From Ampullaceana balthica (Eukaryota > Mollusca > Gastropoda > Lymnaeidae): DNA of 64,000 nt. A program made the translations under genes and the position numbers. Below, one piece after another: positions 1 through 12,010 of this stretch. The notes beneath the pieces were generated by a model. The model saw only the letters and a list, made by a program, of their open reading frames with translations, ran no database searches and was not told where the DNA came from. Each line of letters starts with the position of its first letter. The stretch's first letter is position 1. The DNA is taken from positions 310,001-374,000 of the forward strand of contig CALYLW010000541.1 in NCBI GenBank assembly GCA_944989445.1, read 5' to 3'.

Positions 1-223
1 AGTTTTATCAGTAAAGCCAGACAAATTAAAATTTTATACTAATGTCATGATATACCTAGATTTGAAAAAGGAGATTCATTTATTTTTATTTTTTTAATTA
101 ATATTTTTTTAAAATTCACTAACAAACGTACAGGTAACTTAAGTGCATGTGAAGTTTACTTCAACTTTGTTTGTGTAATGTTTCTTTAGTTTCGGGTCAA
201 ATTCTATGTAAATATCCGAGTTA

Positions 224-254
<31 letters not shown>
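224..254. repeat. (CA)n microsatellite
   Basis: Uninterrupted CA dinucleotide run, followed by an A/T-rich simple tract to about 310. Confidence 0.95.
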
Positions 255-258
<4 letters not shown>

Positions 259-366
259 AAATAATAAAATAAAATAAATAAATAAAAAATAATAAAATTT
301 AAATTTAAATTTAGTCGAAAAATCTGTTTTAAAATAATAAAGTGTGTCGGCCGTGTTGGTTTTGAA

Positions 367-565
367 CAGGGGTTCTCCAAACTTTTCTGACAGAGGGCCG
401 CATTAACTGTCAAACAGCAGTTTTGGGGCCGACTACACACATTTTTGTTTTAAACTACAGGTAAAAAAATAATAATTTTTTTTTAGATTAAAGGGTCTCC
501 AGGGGCCGGATGAGAGGGCCTCGCGAGCCACATATGGCCCGCGAGCCTTAGTTTGGAGACCCCTG
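367..565. mobile_element. hAT-type MITE, 199 bp, with 8-bp TSD
   Basis: Ends CAGGGGTTCTCCAAACTTTT and AGTTTGGAGACCCCTG are inverted. Both are flanked by the 8-bp direct duplication GTTTTGAA (359-366 and 566-573). CAGnGGTTCTCAA-type termini with an 8-bp TSD are diagnostic of the hAT superfamily. No coding capacity. Confidence 0.93.
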
Positions 566-573
566 GTTTTGAA

Positions 574-1681
574 TAACGACTAATTAATTTTTGAACTATA
601 AAATCTATGTTAACACACTGTTAGTGGAGTTTTGTGGACGAGAGGGGGGGGGTCTGGGTTAGTTATATTTTTTTTACTGGCAACTCTTACAGATCCCTTC
701 TCCCCACCCTGGCGAGATGTGGCCCCTGGCGAGGTGTTTGAAATTTATCACCCCCACCAACACGATCCGTCCCGTCATGCAATCGACTCTCCGTACCGTC
801 ACGTGACTGCCATCTCGCGTCAAACGTACCGGACTCCACCAAGCGGATCTACGGTGATTTTAGTAACATTTGAAAGTCATTGCGGACGACTTAATACGTC
901 CTGCCTCTTGTACTACAAGACTCCCTCCCCCCGTCCCATGTAATACAAGACCCCCACACCCCCCCTCAATCCCTTCACTCTCGCTCAAACACTAAGAAAT
1001 CAAAAGTTCTTAAAATGATCACCTATTCCAAACCTGGCAACAATTGTCAGGAACCCTTCTCTAAGTCCCATCCACTGCTGCATTCATGTTCTTTCAATCG
1101 TTGGGTTTAGGACCCGCATCGTGATGCCCCCCCCCCTTCCCCTCACCCAAACAAGAAGGTCGGTAAACATAAGATCAATCTAATAACATAATGAGCTTAC
1201 GAACAGCGAGAACTCGTTCCAATAGAATGATAGTGTTTGAGGAAAGAGAGGGGCAGGGGGGTTAAGACTAAGGTTGTGGGCCCGATGGGGGAGGAGGGTG
1301 TTTTGTTGCGCTGCTGGTAAGACTTAAGTTAAACAAAGAGCTCAAAATCCGCAAGGGATACAAAGGTTAATACTTGACAGAATCTGGTCAAATAAATACT
1401 CATTAAATCATGTTGAGAATTCAGTGGCGTACTTGCTGATCGGGCCCGGGGGCAGCGTGAGCTGAAGGGACGGGAAGGGGGTGCAGTGTTAGGATTGTTG
1501 CACGGGGGCCAAGCGCTTAGAACAAAATCCTTTCACTCATACCCCAAGTTTCGATACCACCAATGATTGTTGAGTCACTATTTACTCATATACTCATATC
1601 GTGTGTGGAAAATACACTTATCTGTACAGTGACGTCTTCAATGTGAATCACGACAGAGCTTTTTTTTTAAAAATATTTTTT
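574..1681. other. Intergenic, no gene seen
   Basis: Contains C/G homopolymer runs and one hAT-like terminus at about 1422 (CAGTGGCGTACTTGCTGATC) whose partner end I could not find. An open frame at 632-943 has no recognisable protein features. Confidence 0.5.
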
Positions 1682-1860
1682 CATACTTCTATATGGATCA
1701 TATTTTCCATACTTCTATGTAGATCATATTTTCCATAGTTCTATACGGATCATATTTCCCAAACTTCTATATGGATCATATTTCCCATACTTCTATGTAA
1801 ATCATATTTTCCATAGTTCTATAAGGATCATATCTTTTCATACTTATATATGAATTATAC
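1682..1860. repeat. 26-bp tandem repeat, 7 copies
   Basis: Unit CATACTTCTATATGGATCAT plus ATTTTC, starting at 1682, 1708, 1734, 1760, 1786, 1812 and 1839, with point differences between copies. Confidence 0.93.
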
Positions 1861-1977
1861 GAGTCATAGGGGCTAGTGACTAGTGTGATGATACTGGCTG
1901 CAGTCATGAGTTCATTGGATCTACGGCTGGTGAGATTGAGAATAAATAGATGTAAAAACAAAGTTTTTGACTATAAA

Positions 1978-4900
1978 TCTATACTAATAAAAGGCAAAGC
2001 CCTCACTGACTGATTCATCACTAATTCTCCAACTTCCCGTGTAGGTAGAAGCATGAAACTTTGGGAAGTTGTCGAGTACCCTCTCACGACAAAAATTGGC
2101 GAAAATTGTTTTTAAAATTCCCGCTCATGTGGGGCCGGGGGCCCAAAAACGTTTTTTTCCTTATATGGCCTTTATAAAATTTAAAAATCACAAATTCTCC
2201 TGTTTCTCGAGTAGGCAGAAGCATGAAACTTTGGGATGTTGTTGAGTACAATCCCGCGATGGTAACGGGAGAAAAAATATTTAAATTATCACTTCCTGGG
2301 GGCCGGGGGCCCAAATGAAGTTTTTTCCTTATATGAACTATATAAAAACTAAAAATCACTAATTCTCCTATTTCCCGTGTAGGTAGAAGCATGAAACACT
2401 GGGTAGTTGATAAGCACACTTCCGCGATGGTAACAAGCGAAAAAAATATTTAAAATAACACTTAATGGGGTCCGGGGGCCCAAATGTAGTTTTTTTTCTT
2501 ATATAAAAAACTGACTTATCACTAATTCTCCAACTTCCCGTGTAGGTATTAGCATGAAACTTTGGGAACTTGCTGAGTACACTCTCTCGACGATAATTGG
2601 CGAATAGGAATTTTAAAATTCACACTGTTGGGGGCCCGGGCCCAAAACCGCTTTTTTTCCTTATATGGACTATGTAAAATATGAAATCACTAATTTTCTC
2701 ATTTCTCGAGTAGGCAAAAGCATGAAACTTTGGAAAGTTGTTGAGTACAAACCAGCGATAGCAACGGGAGAAAAAAAAATTAAATTATCACTTCCTGGGG
2801 GCCGGGGGCCCAAATGAAGTTTTTTCCTTTTATGAGCTATATAAAAACTGAAAATAACAAATTCTCCTATTTCCCGTGTAGGTAGAAGCATGAAACTTGG
2901 GGTAGTTGTTGAGTACAATCCCACGATGGTAACGGGAGAAAAAATATTTAAATTATCACTTCCTGGGGGCCGGGGGCCCAAATGAAGTTTTTTCCTTATA
3001 TGAGCTATATAAAAACTAATAATCACTAATTCTCCTATTTCCCGTGTAGGTGGAAGCATGAAACTTGGAGTAGTTGTTAAGTACACTTCCACGATGGTAA
3101 CAGGTAAAAACAATATTTAAATTATCACTTAATGGGGGCCGGGGGCCCAAATGTTTTTTTCTCAGATAAAAAAACTGACTCATCACTAATTCTCCAACTT
3201 TCCGTGTAGGTAGAATCATGAAACTTTGGGAAGTTGTTGAGTAGCCTCTCGCGACGAAAATTGGCGTAAAAGAATTTACAATTTACACTCATGGGGGGCC
3301 GGGGGCCCAAAAAAGTTATTTTTCCTTATATGGCCTTTATAAAATTTGAACCTCACAAATTCTCCTATTTCCCGAGTAGGCAGAAGCATGAAACTTTGGG
3401 AAGTTGTTGAGTACAAACCCGCAATGGTAACTGGCGAAAAAATAAATAAATTATCACTTCCTAGGGGCCGGGGGCCCAAATGAAGTTTTTTCATTATATG
3501 AGCTATATAAAAACTGAAAATCACAAATTCTCATATTTCCCATGTAGGTAGAACCATGAAAGACTGGGGGCTTGATAAGTACACTTCCACGATGTTAATA
3601 AGTGAAAAACATATTTAAATTATCAGTTAATGGGGGCCGGGGGCCGAAATGTAGTTTTTTATATTAAAAACTGACTCATCACTAATTCTCCAACTTTCCG
3701 TGTAGGTAGAAGAAGCATGAAACCTTGGGGAATTGTTAAGTAGCTTCTCGCGACAAAAATTGGCATAAAATAATTTTTAAATTCACACTCATTGGGGCCG
3801 GGGGCCCAAAACCATTGTTTTCCTAATATGGGCAATATTAAAAGTAAAATCACTAATTCTCCTATTTCGCGAGTAGATAGAAGAATGAAACTTTGGGAAG
3901 ATGTTGAGTACACTTCGGCGATATCAACAGGCAAATAAATATTTAAATTTTCAAATACTGGGGTCCGGGGGCCCAAATAAAGTTTTTTTCTTTATGGGAG
4001 CTATATAAAAACTGAAAATCACAAATTTTTATGTTTCCCGTGTAGGTAGAAGCAAGAAACTCTGAGTAGTGGTAACAAACTAAAACAATATTTAAATTAT
4101 TACATAGTGGGGGCCGGGGCCTAAATGTAGTTTTTTCCTGATATGAGCTATATAAAAACTAAAAATCACTAATTCTTCTATTTCCCGTAAAGGTGGAAGC
4201 ATGAAACTTTGGGCAGTTGTTAAGTAACATTCCGCAATGGTAACAGGTAAAAAAAAGTATATAAATTATCACTTACTGGGGACCGGGGGCCCAAATTTAG
4301 TTTTTTCTAATATTAAAATCTGACTCAACACTAATTCTACAACTTCCCGTGAATGTAGAAGCTAAGACTTTGGGAACTTGATTAGTACACTCTTATGACG
4401 ATAAATGACGAAAAGAAAATTTTAAAATTTCACTCATGGGTGGCCGGGGCCCCAAAACCGTTTTTTTTTCCGCTATATAAAACTGAATGAACACTAATTC
4501 CTCATCTTCCCGTGTAGGTAGAAGCATGAAACTTTGGAAAGTTGTTCAGTACCCTCCCGCGATGATAACAATCACAACCAAATATAAAATTATTATTCAC
4601 TAGGGGGCCGGGGGCCCAAATGTAGTTTTTTTCATATATGAGCTACATATAACCGACTCATCATTAAATATCTAACTTCCCGTGTAGTTAGGAGCACGAA
4701 ACTTTGGGAAGTTGTTGAGTACCCTCCCGCAATGGTAGCAGACGAAAAAAAAATTAAATTATCAGCTCGATGGGATCACGGGGAGTGTGTCATTTTTTAC
4801 TTTTCGTTTTTGTTTTTCTGCGGGACTACGACAGACAGACAGACAAGACGGTGAAGTTAAAATATGCATTATATTCATCATGATCCAGATTGAAATCAAT

Positions 4901-4983
4901 TGGTGTTTTGAATTTGTGTTACGCGGGTTGTCAACGGTAACTGAAATCCTAATTTCCGCAGCGGAGCGCGGGGATTTTGCTAG
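1978..4983 (+). mobile_element. Non-autonomous Helitron (pearl-like) with tandem core
   Basis: The 5' end is TCTATACTAATAAAAGGCAA and the 3' end is GGGGATTTTGCTAG, preceded by a short potential stem (CCGC 4956-4959 with GCGG 4968-4971). Helitrons begin TC, end CTRR after a hairpin and insert between A and T without duplication. Here the flanks are A (1977) and T (4984). Joining the flanks gives CTATAAATCTCTTATATA, matching (with one difference) the uninterrupted repeat on the minus strand at 44761-44790, so the boundaries are supported by an empty-site copy. There is no helicase or Rep ORF. The middle is a tandem array of about 16 units. Bivalve 'pearl' elements have the same layout with ~160-bp cores. 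Confidence 0.92.
2035..4770 (+). repeat. Helitron core: ~165-bp tandem repeat, about 16 copies
   Basis: Each unit carries CACTAATTCTCCAACTTCCC, then GTGTAGGTAGAAGCATGAAA, a GTTGTTGAGTAC segment, and GGGGGCCGGGGGCCCAAA. The G/C block recurs about every 165 bases from ~2130 to ~4610. Units fall into alternating subtypes (TCTCGACG/AATTGGCG versus GATGGTAACGGGAG). Short minus-strand ORFs here are translations of the repeat, not genes. Confidence 0.93.
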
Positions 4984-5235
4984 TCTCTTATATATGAGAC
5001 ATAACTAAAAGTAGTGATTATGTTTAAATGCGACATTTACAGACTGAAACAGAATTATCTCCCCTGGTTGTAAAAAACCTGGCGCAGGGACGGTAGGTGG
5101 TGTGAACATCGACGGTCGGCGTCAACCCGTGAACTGAACTGTCACGTGAAAGAACTATAAACAAATGTTCGGATAGTCCGATCGCTTAAACTTACAAAGC
5201 AAGTTAATATAAGGGATTTAAAAAGCGCTAAAATA
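4984..5235 (-). mobile_element. Interspersed repeat family R1, part flanking the Helitron
   Basis: Starts TCTCTTATATATGAGACATA and ends GTTAATATAAGGGATTT. Its other side is at 1927-1977 (GTAAAAACAAAGTTTTTGAC). Related copies are at 13270-13690, 44215-44870, 59180-59310, 62222-62702 and 63894-64000. The family is unrecognised. Confidence 0.75.
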
Positions 5236-5239
5236 CCAA

Positions 5240-5475
5240 CCCGGGTACCCGTCAATCCGAGCGTTTAATTTTCAGGGTAACCGGCAATCTAAGCGCTTGA
5301 TAGCACGGGTACCCGTAGATCCAATCATGTATTACCCGGATGCTCGTCGATTCAAGCATTTGATTATCCGGGTAACCGTCAATCGAAGCGTTTGTTTACC
5401 CTGGTACCCGTATGTTCACAAAAACCAAGTAGCCCTGTTATTCGAGAAATCACGTACCCTTGTACCCGTCGCACG
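5240..5475. repeat. Degenerate ~43-bp repeat built on a CGGGTACCCGT core, about 5 copies
   Basis: CGGGTACCCGTCAATCCGAG at 5241, then GGGTAACCGGCAATCTAAGC, CGGGTACCCGTAGATCCAAT, CCCGGATGCTCGTCGATTCA, CCGGGTAACCGTCAATCGAA and CTGGTACCCGTATG. Each copy couples a near-palindromic GGTACC block to an (A/T)CAAGCGTTTG-like spacer. Confidence 0.8.
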
Positions 5476-7115
5476 ACGCAGAACCAGCGTTAAATAAGAC
5501 TGATTGGTGCGAGACCGTGCCGATACTCTTTAGGCCCGACGCAGCAGACACGTTAGATAACTTACAGCGCCTCATTATTCACCATAAAATTGTTCACCGC
5601 ATCACCACTTGAGTACTGACATGTACAGATAGGACAAATGTGAGTAAAACACAAACATTAATTTGCTAAATCTATGAAGGCTTACTTCAAAACTGGATTT
5701 TCTTTAAATCATTCCCAGATTGTGTTCGACGTCACAAAGTTAAATCATACAAAAATGAAGAAATATTTAAAAAAAAATTTTTTTTTCGGTCATAATTTTA
5801 AAAACAAATCTCTCAGGCAAAATATTATCAAATTTCATTTCTACATCTAAAATTGCTTCGTTTCAAAAGGGGAGGCAATTTTAGGTGATTGGAGTAGAGG
5901 GATAGGGTTTGGGGCCTTTGCCATGAATCAATATCTTTTAGCGAAAAATAACTTTTAAATGGAAAAAAAATGGATTCCCGGAGACCATGAGTGTATGTGA
6001 TTGTGCGTGCGTCGGTGTGCATGTGTGTGGGTGTGCGTGAGCGTGAGCGCGTTTATTTACCACGCGCGTGTATTTCCATTAATCTGGCCCATGAGGGCTG
6101 GTGTTGACAGACTCGGTTACGGGCGAGCGCCCCGGCGGTATGAACAACGTCCACAGATACTTAGCCGTTAGCCTATTGGTCAATCATTTGATCTCAGAAA
6201 TCTGGGAGCCCGTTTCTCCGAGAGGGGCGTCTGTTTACCCGGGTGTTTGTGGATGGGATTGTACGTAGAACTGAATCCACCAAACGGAGGAGATCCGAAT
6301 CGATTAGGGTTAAGTTGTGTGTGTGGATGGTTAAGTTGTGTGTGTGTGTGTTTGTGGATACGAAGACGACACAAAGGAAACGTGTTACGCTGAACGGAGG
6401 TCTTAGGCTGAGATTACCCCGCACCGAAATAAACATTTCTAGTCAGGTCATTTGATTCATCGAATCCGTAGAATGTGATTGGTGCACCGAATCCAGTCCT
6501 TTGCTGCATGACTGCGTTTAAATATGACGTCACGCTGGCCGGTTGTCCTTGCGTGAATCTCCGTGTGCGGAGGTATAGGCCTATTTGAAAATTTTAAATT
6601 ATTTTTAAAAAAATAAATTTAGTTTCTTATTGGGATGTGTCATTATTATTATTTTTTTAAAATTCATTTTATTTAAAATCATGGTAAAATAAAAGTAATT
6701 TAATATATTTTCAATGACACTTCATCTTTACGAAAGAAATGCGCTTCTAAAATCGACCGCTGAGGAAATTAACTTTGGAGAGGCCAACAGCAGAAGTTCA
6801 GAATTAAATTTTAAGCTACTATCCCTAAGCACTACCACAATATACACTTCAATTAACAAATAAATTTAAAATAATTATAATAAAAAACAAGCGTATACAA
6901 AAATGTAATTTTAAAATTATTTTTTAAAAAGGACGATTCAAAATTTTTTTATTTAAAAATTTTTTTTTAAAGTGAAGAATAGAAAACATGTTCGCTCAAA
7001 AAATGAAAACAATCTTCAATAAAATAAGTAAACTGATATTTTAAGCCGTCCACAAAGTCGCCAACAGTCGGGCCGTGGCGGTATTTCATTAAAATGTGAA
7101 AATGATATTGATAGA
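5476..7115. other. Intergenic, no gene seen
   Basis: G/T-rich stretches at about 6000-6060 and 6310-6355. AT-rich low-complexity DNA at 6590-7020. A TGACGTCA octamer lies at 6525-6532. Confidence 0.5.
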
Positions 7116-7120
7116 TCTTG

Positions 7121-7197
7121 GGGGGGGGCGGGTTGGCAGGTTGAGGGGTTAGGTTGTAGTTGTGTGGGTTGGGGTGGGGTGGGTGGGGGCGGGGGTG
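7121..7197 (+). other. G-rich tract with quadruplex-forming potential
   Basis: At least six runs of three or more G within about 75 bases, including GGGTTGGGGTGGGGTGGGTG followed by GGGGCGGGGG. Seen directly; folding is inferred. Confidence 0.7.
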
Positions 7198-7199
7198 TT

Positions 7200-8237
7200 G
7201 ACAGCTCGTTGCCTGACGCTGCGGTGGTTGTTCTCAGCCTAATGCTTCATTTACAGCCAGCCATCCGTTATGCTATTGTTTCGTTATTATTCGCTTGAAT
7301 CTAGATAGAAAAATTCACTGTTTTTAGGTTGCTGCTAAGGTGTTGCTATTTCTTTTTTTTAATAATGAAATAAATTGATCATGTGGACCACAATAAGCAA
7401 ATAGTTTTGATGCGTAGATTACCTCAATCAATTCACGCCACAGACTAAATCAGCAGATTTTGGGCTTGAAATGGAACATGACTAATTTCAGAATCACACC
7501 CAGCAAGTACAGAGAGAAAAAAAAATCTTTTGTAGGTTTTGAATAAATTTTGATCAGAAAGTGGGGAAATTATCAAACGATAAACCGCAAGTTTAAATGT
7601 GAAACAGAAGGATATTACTTGGGATAGGGATAATAAGAGAGAACAAACAGGATATTATTTGGAAGAGAGATGGTTTGTTAGAACAGAGGGGTATGCTATT
7701 ACCTGGAAACTAGATTGTTTCAAATTACTTGGAAAATAGATTGTTGCATATTACTTGGAAAATTCATTGTTAGCTAGAACAGAGGGGATGCTTAAGTGTG
7801 ACACGAGAGTACTCAAGATTTGAGTGCATGTTGTATTTGATGTGAAGTCAATTCTTTGTGGATACAAAAGTTTTGTGCAATGACGTCATTAAGCTCATAT
7901 ATTTTGAATTGCTCATTGTTGCTTAAAGTTTACGTAACAATTTTTTAATTTAAAAAATGAGATGAAATCTATTCATTAAAATCTAATCACTGATTTTTTT
8001 ACCCTATGGAATATTGAATATCTGATTTTTCAATGTCACACATTCAGCACATACCGTAATCCTGCATCAGGTTGCCGTGCTGTATATTTTTAGTTTTCTG
8101 GTGAGTTTTATCTGTGTCGTTATAGAGCGTAACTCTGATTATTTAGTGCTAACACAATTGACACCAGCGACATAAATTAAGAACAAGATGTTATAAATTG
8201 TGAGCCCATTAATAAAATATTACTTCCTTTCTATATT
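7200..8237. other. Intergenic, no gene seen
   Basis: Contains imperfect repeats of GGATATTACTTGGAA type at about 7610-7790. A TGACGTCA octamer lies at 7881-7888. Confidence 0.5.
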
Positions 8238-8245
8238 ATCTAGGG

Positions 8246-8444
8246 CAGTGGCGTCACTATGGGGGTGCGGTGGGGGCGGACCGCCCCGGGTGACACCATC
8301 AAGGGGTGACACCAACATGTAAAATCCTCTATGTTCCCGTTATTTTGGCACTGGAAAAATCGGAGGATTTCTATGGGTTAAGTCGTGAGGGGGTGACACC
8401 ATGGGCTACCGCCCCGGGTGACACCAACCCTAGTAACGCCTCTG
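8246..8444. mobile_element. hAT-type MITE, 199 bp, with 8-bp TSD
   Basis: Left end CAGTGGCGTCACTATGGGGG; right end CCTAGTAACGCCTCTG. Both are flanked by ATCTAGGG (8238-8245 and 8445-8452). Internal CCGCCCCGGGTGACACCA occurs near both ends. Confidence 0.93.
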
Positions 8445-8452
8445 ATCTAGGG

Positions 8453-9400
8453 GTATAGGAGTAATACAATTACCAATAATCTCACTACCAACACCTATCG
8501 CCATACTTTTAGTCAATCATGCCTGGGAAAACAATATTTCCATAAATAGCGTTACTTTGGGAACGGGGTATGAACATGAACAAACTTAAAAGTAAAAGAA
8601 ATGTCAATTTAAAAAGAAAAAAAATTCACTGTGCTGTGGACAAGAAAATGTTGACCTTTTCTTTCTTTCTTTTATTATTCCCCTTGTTATTGACAGTCTC
8701 CCAGCAAAAATGTTATTCCATAATCGTGTAGTTTCCGAAGCAGAACGCAGACATTCATGGGCACCGAGCCCAGCTGTTGCCGACCTAACAATATGCCCCC
8801 CGCGAGTTGACAGCGGCAAAAAAAAATGCGTTTAACTCTGCCAGTCGGAGTCTATTGATTGGCGTACTGCGGAGTAATTGAGAAACATTACCCGTCTGCT
8901 AGGGACCTGCACTATTTCTTTCCTTTTTAAAAAAAAATACTGCTAGGTGGCTTTCAGCGTAAGATTTTTTTTTAGCGCAATCATCGCAAAATCTGTTGAC
9001 ATTTTATTTATAGACGTTGAAAATGCCTTGCGTGAGACACCCTCGCTTCTTGACTGCTCCGTTATTGACAGCCGATATCAACGCCCGACGCCACTAAATG
9101 GCAGCACATGACGTTGTAATACGGTTAAACCAGAACATAGTATTACACAGTGATCCATCGTGGTTAGCAGAAGTATGTCAGTTGGGGGTCAAGTGCACAT
9201 AAAGGGCCACTTTGGGACTCTCGCATCCTCATTTAAAAAACAACTCACACAAGAACAACACAGACAACTACAATAAAAGATGAACACAACAAATCTGGCC
9301 AACGAACAATCTTAATACGAAAGGACATCATAATGTCGGGCAGTCCAGCTGGCCTCGTGAAATAGAATTGAGTTGATATTGCAGCTGTCCATGTTTTTTG
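8453..9400. other. Intergenic, no gene seen
   Basis: Mixed-composition unique DNA; no repeats or coding signal recognised. Confidence 0.5.
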
Positions 9401-9407
9401 TTATATA

Positions 9408-9423
9408 CATACATATATATATA

Positions 9424-9467
<44 letters not shown>

Positions 9468-9525
9468 CCATAAATTCCGTATACTTTATATATATAGTAT
9501 ATATATATATATATATATATATAAT
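9408..9525. repeat. (TA)n microsatellite, two blocks
   Basis: Two TA-dinucleotide runs separated by AAATCCATAAATTCCGTATA. A TCCATAA(A)TTCCGT motif follows each block. Confidence 0.95.
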
Positions 9526-9849
9526 TCCATAATTCCGTTACTTCGTTACGAATCATAAAATAAAGTCTAGATTATAGGCCTTTATCTTACAGTCAGTGCA
9601 TTATGAAAATTCTAAGATAATTCAAGAAATAAAACACAAAAACGGGATGTTTTCCATAAATCTTCCTACGGTCCGTGGTCATGCACATGACGTCACTCAG
9701 GGCCATTTTTCATATAGTGGAGGAAAAGATCAATTGTACAGATCAATATTGAAAAAAAAATTCTGAGGTTTATTCATAAGGAAAGAGGTGAGATCAAAAC
9801 TTTACCTGCCTAGCGTTACATAACGGCAGTCGGTTAGGTGAATTAAATA

Positions 9850-10293
9850 TGCAAACTGGAGTAAAGAAAGGATGTCTTCTTTCACCTCTTCTGTTCGTCT
9901 AAATGCTAGACTGGGCCGACCAAACTTCAGGAAGGTGAATAAAGAGGACACTTACACAAAAACTAGAAGACTTCGAATTTGTAGATGACATAAGCATATA
10001 CTGTATATACCATAAAATTCACGACATGCAGGAGAAAGTCACAGCACTCGGCGAGGCTGGGAAAAGATTGATACTTATAATAAACAGTGGTAAAACAAAA
10101 ATACTAAAATAAACCATAAACAAGATGGAGGGGTGATATTAGAATACTAAAATATAAAAGAAGTAGATAATTCATTTATTTTGACAGTGTGGTCGATATA
10201 TCTGGAGGAAGAGACAAAGACAAAATGCGCCGAATAGATCTAACACGACAGGCATTGGCACACCTAAAACAGTTTGGAAATCACATATACTAC

Positions 10294-10326
<33 letters not shown>

Positions 10327-10735
10327 CAATTTTTACTTTAAACGTGAGAGTAGTCCTATTGCATGGATCAGAACATGGACGGTAACTGAAACTACGACTA
10401 ACAGAATGCAGACTTGTACCAACAGATATCTGAGAAATATATTGAACATAAAATAGTACGACTAGATTGAAAAACACATAGCTATGGGAGATGTCTCAAG
10501 AAACAATCGAAAAACAAATTCTTGAAAGAAAATGGAGATGGAGAGGCACACCATCAAGAAAGCCAACAACAATAAAACAAAACACGCACTAGATGTGACG
10601 CCACAGAGCCAACAGTAGAAAGGAACACCCAAGAGAAAAAATGTAGAAATAGAGTGTTGGATGAGGCAAAGAGGAAAGGAAGGAGCTGTGAATACTAGTA
10701 AGAGACCGCGAAAAGTGGAAAGCTTTGACTTAGGC
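9850..10735 (+). pseudogene. Decayed non-LTR retrotransposon (LINE): reverse transcriptase to C-terminus
   Basis: Translated pieces in changing frames match the reverse transcriptase of RTE/CR1-like LINEs. In order they are QTGVKKGCLLSPLLFV (9852-9898), KLEDFEFVDDISI (catalytic FVDD in place of FADD, ~9960-9998), ITALGEAGKRL and NSGKTKILK (10035-10110), TETTTNRMQTCTNRYLRN and ILNIK (~10385-10456), RKWRWRGTP (10527-10554) and a basic C-terminal tail to ~10735. Several stops and frameshifts and a TA microsatellite (10296-10317) interrupt it. The host protein function is lost. Confidence 0.8.
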
Positions 10736-10739
10736 CCCA

Positions 10740-11109
10740 TTTCAATAAGAAACTTCAAGAACAAATGATAATGACATAATGAAGATGTCAAATTATATTT
10801 TCATTTAGCCCTAATAACCAATACTATTGTTTTCAAATTCATAATCAGATATCAATTGATTCATAAAACACATGTCCATGCCCGTAAAAAAAAGAAGATA
10901 ATGATGCAAATAAGAAAAGTATTTGCTATGATTTAAGTCTCTGATATTGATTACTATAACTGTGCTGGAGCTCGTACTTGTACTTGCCAAAGAATGTGGC
11001 GAACCTTGAAGAGAAGGATACCCGAATTTACTATTGCCACTAATTAATAGAGGACAATTTTGTTTCAAGATTCTCTGTAGATCATTCCTCGGAGCATAAT
11101 GTCATCTAT
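10740..11109. other. Intergenic, no gene seen
   Basis: AT-rich unique DNA between the LINE fossil and the 35-bp repeat. Confidence 0.5.
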
Positions 11110-11249
11110 AAGTCAAATAGTGCTAATGTGTGACTTCCTTTTTTAAGTCAAATAGTGCTAATGTGTGACTGCCTGCTGTAAGTCAAACACTGCTAATGTG
11201 TGACTTCCTGTTATAAGTCAAATATTGCTAATGTGTGACTTCCTGTTTG
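11110..11249. repeat. 35-bp tandem repeat, 4 copies
   Basis: Unit AAGTCAAATAGTGCTAATGT plus GTGACTTCCTGTTAT; copies start at 11110, 11145, 11180 and 11215. Confidence 0.93.
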
Positions 11250-11955
11250 GACACCGCGGGTTATTAAAAATCTAGCCACTGCGAAACAATCATTTCGTGC
11301 GTTTCATCTCTCGTGCAATCATCGCAGAGTGACTTCCCATTATCGCATCACTCTGACAATTCGAAGCAAACAAGTCGGTGTGCAGATGTTATGGACATTG
11401 GTGACCGAAGAATAACTCTTACATATTCTCGTACACACCTACCACAAGTACACATAGGTTTAAAAAAACAACACGATTAAACTGTTGATGATACAATGAT
11501 TGACGTCACAAAGATATGCTGATAAAATGGGCAACTTGCAACGCCAATATAATCTACTCACGCTCTAGACTTACCAATCAGTCATTAGCACTCATCTCAT
11601 AATTTCTCAACCCTTCTTCAAACGCATACACACAAAACAACAACCAAAAACTGTGAATGATCAAAATTTGAACTATGGTCTCTTGATGACGTCAGGCGTC
11701 ACGGAGAGGTGAGCGTCGATGTTATGATCTAATCATACACGTGTGTTTCGTAAATTTGGGGCTGACTGTCCTTGACCTGTTTAGGCTTCAGTGGCTATGA
11801 TTGTCTTTAACTTTAGACTATATCGAAGACTTCAGACCAACATTAAAACTCAGCATTATAAAAGTAATATTATCTAATTTACGGACACCAACTTAAAATT
11901 TCGCCCATTGCATGTCGCCTAATGGAAAGTAAGTAGACCTTACGGGTCATTTCTA
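11250..11955. other. Intergenic, no gene seen
   Basis: Unique DNA with two TGACGTCA octamers (11501-11508, 11687-11694). Confidence 0.5.
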
Positions 11956-11957
11956 AT

Positions 11958-12010
11958 TACTGTATAGAAGGAGCGTCTGTAAACAGATAAGATAAGATAA
12001 GATAAGATAC
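11958..12010 (+). mobile_element. SINE 3' fragment with GATAA tail
   Basis: TACTGTATAGAAGGAGCGTC, then TGTAAACAGATAAGATAAGA and further GATAA units. Identical in layout to the 3' ends of the SINEs at 33748-34034 and 59739-60068. Confidence 0.85.

Noticed and set aside
1422..1520. hAT element starting CAGTGGCGTACTTGC
   Set aside because: Only one terminus seen; no partner end or target duplication.
2035..4770. Spaced repeats that could suggest a CRISPR-like array
   Set aside because: Whole ~165-bp units repeat, not short repeats with unique spacers, and the block lies within a Helitron in an animal genome.
11911..11926. Alternative first exon ATGTCGCCTAATGGAAA before GTAAGT
   Set aside because: Phase-compatible with the weaker acceptor but 16 kb away, in transposon-rich DNA, and not TLX-like.
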